Assembly (NCBI GenBank): GCA_044375915.1
Contig: JBILLU010000181.1
Coordinates: 1 to 6,649 of the forward strand
Length of the DNA stretch: 6,649 nt
From: JAFEBO01 sp044375915
GTDB taxonomy: Bacteria > Planctomycetota > Phycisphaerae > Phycisphaerales > UBA1924
Direction: 5' to 3'
This document shows, in pieces, positions 4,887 through 6,649 of the stretch (position 1 is the first letter of the stretch; every line of letters begins with the position of its first letter). The translations under genes were made by a program, and so were the position numbers. Below the pieces are notes generated by a model that ran no database searches, was not told the origin of the DNA, and saw nothing but the letters and a program-made list of their open reading frames with translations.

Positions 4887-6509
4887 ATGAAGAATTTTGG
4901 AATCATCTCGACGTTTTCGCTGGCGGTCATCGCCGGCGGACTTGTTGGCTGTGCCTCGAGCACGTCCAACAAGGATGCACACACTTCTCCGACGAACGTC
5001 GGCGGCCACGGCTACTACTGGAAGGACGAGGCTCCGGCTCCGGCCCCGAAGGCCGCTCCGGCTCCGGCCCCGGTCGCCAAGGCTGAGAACCCCTGCAAGC
5101 CCGTCATCGGCCCCGGCATGATGACCACCTCGCAGGCCTTCCCGACCGGTGACGCCGCCACCTCGGCCGTCTCCCTGCAGGAAGTGTTCCCCGGCCAGGT
5201 GAAGGCGAACGCCAACTTCCCGTACAAGATCTACGTCAGCAACCTGACCAGCACGACGCTGAACAACGTCATCGTCAGCGCGACCAGCCTGGCGAACCGC
5301 AACATCGTCAGCAGCACCCCGGCCGCCACCAGCGGCGCCGGCGGCGCTCTGGTGTGGAACGTCGGCGACATCGCTCCCGGCAAGTGCGTCGTGATCGATG
5401 CGACGGCGAAGGCCTCGGCGGTCGGCAACAGCTCGACCTGCCTCACCGTCTCCTACAACAACTCGCTGTGCTCGAACCTCCAGGTCGTCCAGCCGGCCCT
5501 GGCCCTCACCAAGGCCATGACCCCGGCCGCGACCGTCTGCGACCCCATCGTCGCGACGTTTGAGGTCAAGAACACCGGCAGCGGCGCCGCCAGCAACGTC
5601 AAGATCAAGGACACCCTCCCGGCTGGTCTGACCACCACCGACGGCAAGTCTGAGATCGTCTTCGACGCCGGCACCCTCGCCAGCGGCCAGGCTCGTCAGT
5701 TCTCGGCCAACCTCAAGGCGGCCAAGAGCGGCAAGTACGAGAACAACGCCACCGCCTCGGCGGATGACGGCCTCTCGGCCAACTCGAACACGGTTGCCAC
5801 CACCGTCACCCAGCCCCAGCTCAAGCTGGCTGCTGAGTGCCCGGGTGGCGGCCCGATCGGCCGCAGCGGTCGCAACTTCACCTTCAAGTTCACCGTGAGC
5901 AACACGGGTGACGCTGGCTGCAGCACCACCGTGACCGCCCCGGTCCCGGCTGGCACGACCTTCGTCTCGGCTGACAACGGCGGCACCGCCGGCCCGAACG
6001 GCGTCTCCTGGAACGTCGGCAGCCTCGCGGCTGGCGCGTCGAAGGCCGTCTCCATGACCGTCAAGGCCATGGGCGCTGGCTCGTTCTCGGCTTCGGCCTC
6101 GGCCACCTGCCCCTGCGCCGGTACCGTGACCGCCAACTGCAACGTCGCCACGACGGGCCTGCCGGACATCGGCACCCTCATCACCGACGACGACGGCGTC
6201 GTCGACGTGGGCAACAACCACACCTTCCGCTACGAGGTCAAGAACCAGGGCTTCATCGACCTGACCAACGTCAAGGCCGTCTTCACCCTGGACGAGGGCC
6301 TCGCCTACGTCAGCAGCGACGCCACCGCGGCCGCCGCCGGTCAGACCATCACGGTCAACGTCGGCACGCTGAAGGTCGGCGACACCCGCCGCTTCAACAT
6401 CGTCGCCAAGGGCACCAAGGCCGGTCAGTACATCATCCAGTCGGTGACGACTTCGGATCAGACCAAGGCCGTCCGCAACGACGAGCAGGTCAACTACGTC
6501 GGCAACTAA
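4887..6509 (+). CDS. Cysteine-containing DUF11-repeat lipoprotein (OmcB-like architecture)
   Basis: This is a 540-residue envelope lipoprotein. The ATG at 4887 is preceded by AGGAG (4878-4882) and starts a lipoprotein signal (MKNFGIISTFSLAVIAGGLVGC; lipobox LVGC, Cys22). An in-frame ATG at 4674 would hide this signal. A Pro/Ala linker (about 49-66, APAPAPKAAPAPAPVAKA) tethers the body. Four DUF11/CARDB-like beta-sandwich repeats follow, at about 98-202, 203-310, 311-424 and 425-538. Each has the pattern seen in FEVKNTGSGAASNVKIKDTLPAGL (226-249): FKFTVSNTGDAGCSTTVTAPVPAG (repeat 3) and FRYEVKNQGFIDLTNVKAVF (repeat 4). Ten cysteines besides the lipid one (70, 167, 185, 195, 218, 318, 345, 408, 410, 418) fall before and within repeats 1-3; an even number suits disulfides, and repeat 4 has none. 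The layout recalls chlamydial OmcB, a disulfide-linked envelope protein. A structural surface role is inferred, and the binding partner is unknown. Confidence 0.88.
   Translation: MKNFGIISTFSLAVIAGGLVGCASSTSNKDAHTSPTNVGGHGYYWKDEAPAPAPKAAPAPAPVAKAENPCKPVIGPGMMTTSQAFPTGDAATSAVSLQEVFPGQVKANANFPYKIYVSNLTSTTLNNVIVSATSLANRNIVSSTPAATSGAGGALVWNVGDIAPGKCVVIDATAKASAVGNSSTCLTVSYNNSLCSNLQVVQPALALTKAMTPAATVCDPIVATFEVKNTGSGAASNVKIKDTLPAGLTTTDGKSEIVFDAGTLASGQARQFSANLKAAKSGKYENNATASADDGLSANSNTVATTVTQPQLKLAAECPGGGPIGRSGRNFTFKFTVSNTGDAGCSTTVTAPVPAGTTFVSADNGGTAGPNGVSWNVGSLAAGASKAVSMTVKAMGAGSFSASASATCPCAGTVTANCNVATTGLPDIGTLITDDDGVVDVGNNHTFRYEVKNQGFIDLTNVKAVFTLDEGLAYVSSDATAAAAGQTITVNVGTLKVGDTRRFNIVAKGTKAGQYIIQSVTTSDQTKAVRNDEQVNYVGN
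5031..5072 (+). repeat. 18-bp tandem-type direct repeat encoding the Pro/Ala linker
   Basis: GCTCCGGCTCCGGCCCCG occurs exactly twice, at 5031-5048 and 5055-5072, with a period of 24 bases (eight codons). It encodes the APAPAP blocks between the lipidated N-terminus and the first DUF11 repeat. The in-frame period means that copy-number changes would lengthen or shorten the linker without a frameshift. Confidence 0.8.
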
Positions 6510-6564
6510 GTTCCTCGTGAGAGGACTTGTTCCGACAGGTTTGCCTGTCTGAGTTGATACCAAC

Positions 6565-6600
6565 CGCGGCCCGGGCGAAAGCTCGGGCCGCGTGCTTTTT
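6565..6600 (+). terminator. Intrinsic terminator of the DUF11 lipoprotein gene, GAAA tetraloop
   Basis: CGCGGCCCGGGC (6565-6576) pairs with GCTCGGGCCGCG (6581-6592) across a GAAA tetraloop, with one G-U pair. TGC and then TTTTT (6596-6600) follow. Two smaller hairpins lie between the stop and this terminator: 6512-6525 (5 bp, loop GTGA) and 6534-6549 (GACAGG/CCTGTC, loop TTTG). The 3' end of the message is therefore heavily structured, which may protect it from 3' exonucleases. Confidence 0.93.
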
Positions 6601-6630
6601 GGAGTTGTGCGGCGCGGACCAATCTCCTCA

Positions 6631-6649
6631 GAGCCGCGGGCTTCAGCCC
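6631..6649. repeat. GC-rich intergenic palindrome, cut by the right edge
   Basis: The last bases read GAGCCGCGGGCTTCAGCCC. GGGC (6638-6641) pairs with GCCC (6646-6649) across TTCA, and the left arm continues outward as CCGC. If the next bases are GCGG, this is a longer hairpin of a kind that recurs between genes in planctomycete genomes. That recollection is general, and the missing half cannot be seen here. Confidence 0.4.

Noticed and set aside
4575..6563. 662-codon minus-strand open frame over the DUF11 gene
   Set aside because: It is Gly/Ala/Val/Asp/Arg-rich without recognisable domains and lies fully antisense to a lipoprotein with signal, repeats, ribosome-binding site and terminator. 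Its length follows from the strong G/C third-position bias.
1..6649. A defence island, secretion operon or biosynthetic cluster spanning the window
   Set aside because: The genes alternate in orientation, are separated by terminators and belong to ordinary envelope and metabolic families. Nothing ties them into one multi-gene system.

Overview
The window is GC-rich (third codon positions in the genes are mostly G or C) and comes from a Gram-negative-type bacterium: two of the products are lipoproteins with clean lipoboxes and three others carry Sec-type signal peptides or membrane helices. Long DUF11-type lipoproteins, an environmental-type subtilase with a D/N-rich insert, an SYLF-domain lipoprotein and GC-rich intergenic palindromes together suggest a Planctomycetota member, perhaps Phycisphaerae. 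This placement is an inference from style and gene content; there is no rRNA or other phylogenetic marker here.

Layout, left to right: (1) the N-terminal 209 codons of a secreted GH13 alpha-amylase-family enzyme on the minus strand, running off the left edge; (2) a divergent plus-strand cupin-fold protein (724-1185); (3) a 238-bp intergenic stretch with two hairpins and a purine-rich tract; (4) a plus-strand SYLF (Ysc84-like) lipoprotein (1424-1993); (5) a convergent intergenic region with a strong bidirectional terminator framed by a 31-nt imperfect inverted repeat; (6) a minus-strand secreted subtilisin-family (S8) protease (2181-4079) that very probably starts at TTG; (7) a divergent plus-strand Pmp3/UPF0057 small membrane protein (4239-4418); (8) a 468-bp gene-free region holding six stem-loops that all have exactly five-nucleotide loops, three copies of YGTCCGAWA, a possible -10 box and a structured leader; (9) a plus-strand cysteine-containing lipoprotein made of four DUF11-like repeats (4887-6509), followed by a textbook GAAA-capped terminator and, at the right edge, half of a GC-rich palindrome.

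The genes do not form one operon. The orientations (-, +, +, -, +, +) and the terminators indicate mostly single-gene transcription units. The shared theme is the cell envelope or exterior: secreted amylase, secreted protease, two lipoproteins and a small membrane protein. No defence system, CRISPR array, tRNA, rRNA or transposase was found. The least explained part of the window is the non-coding region 4419-4886.
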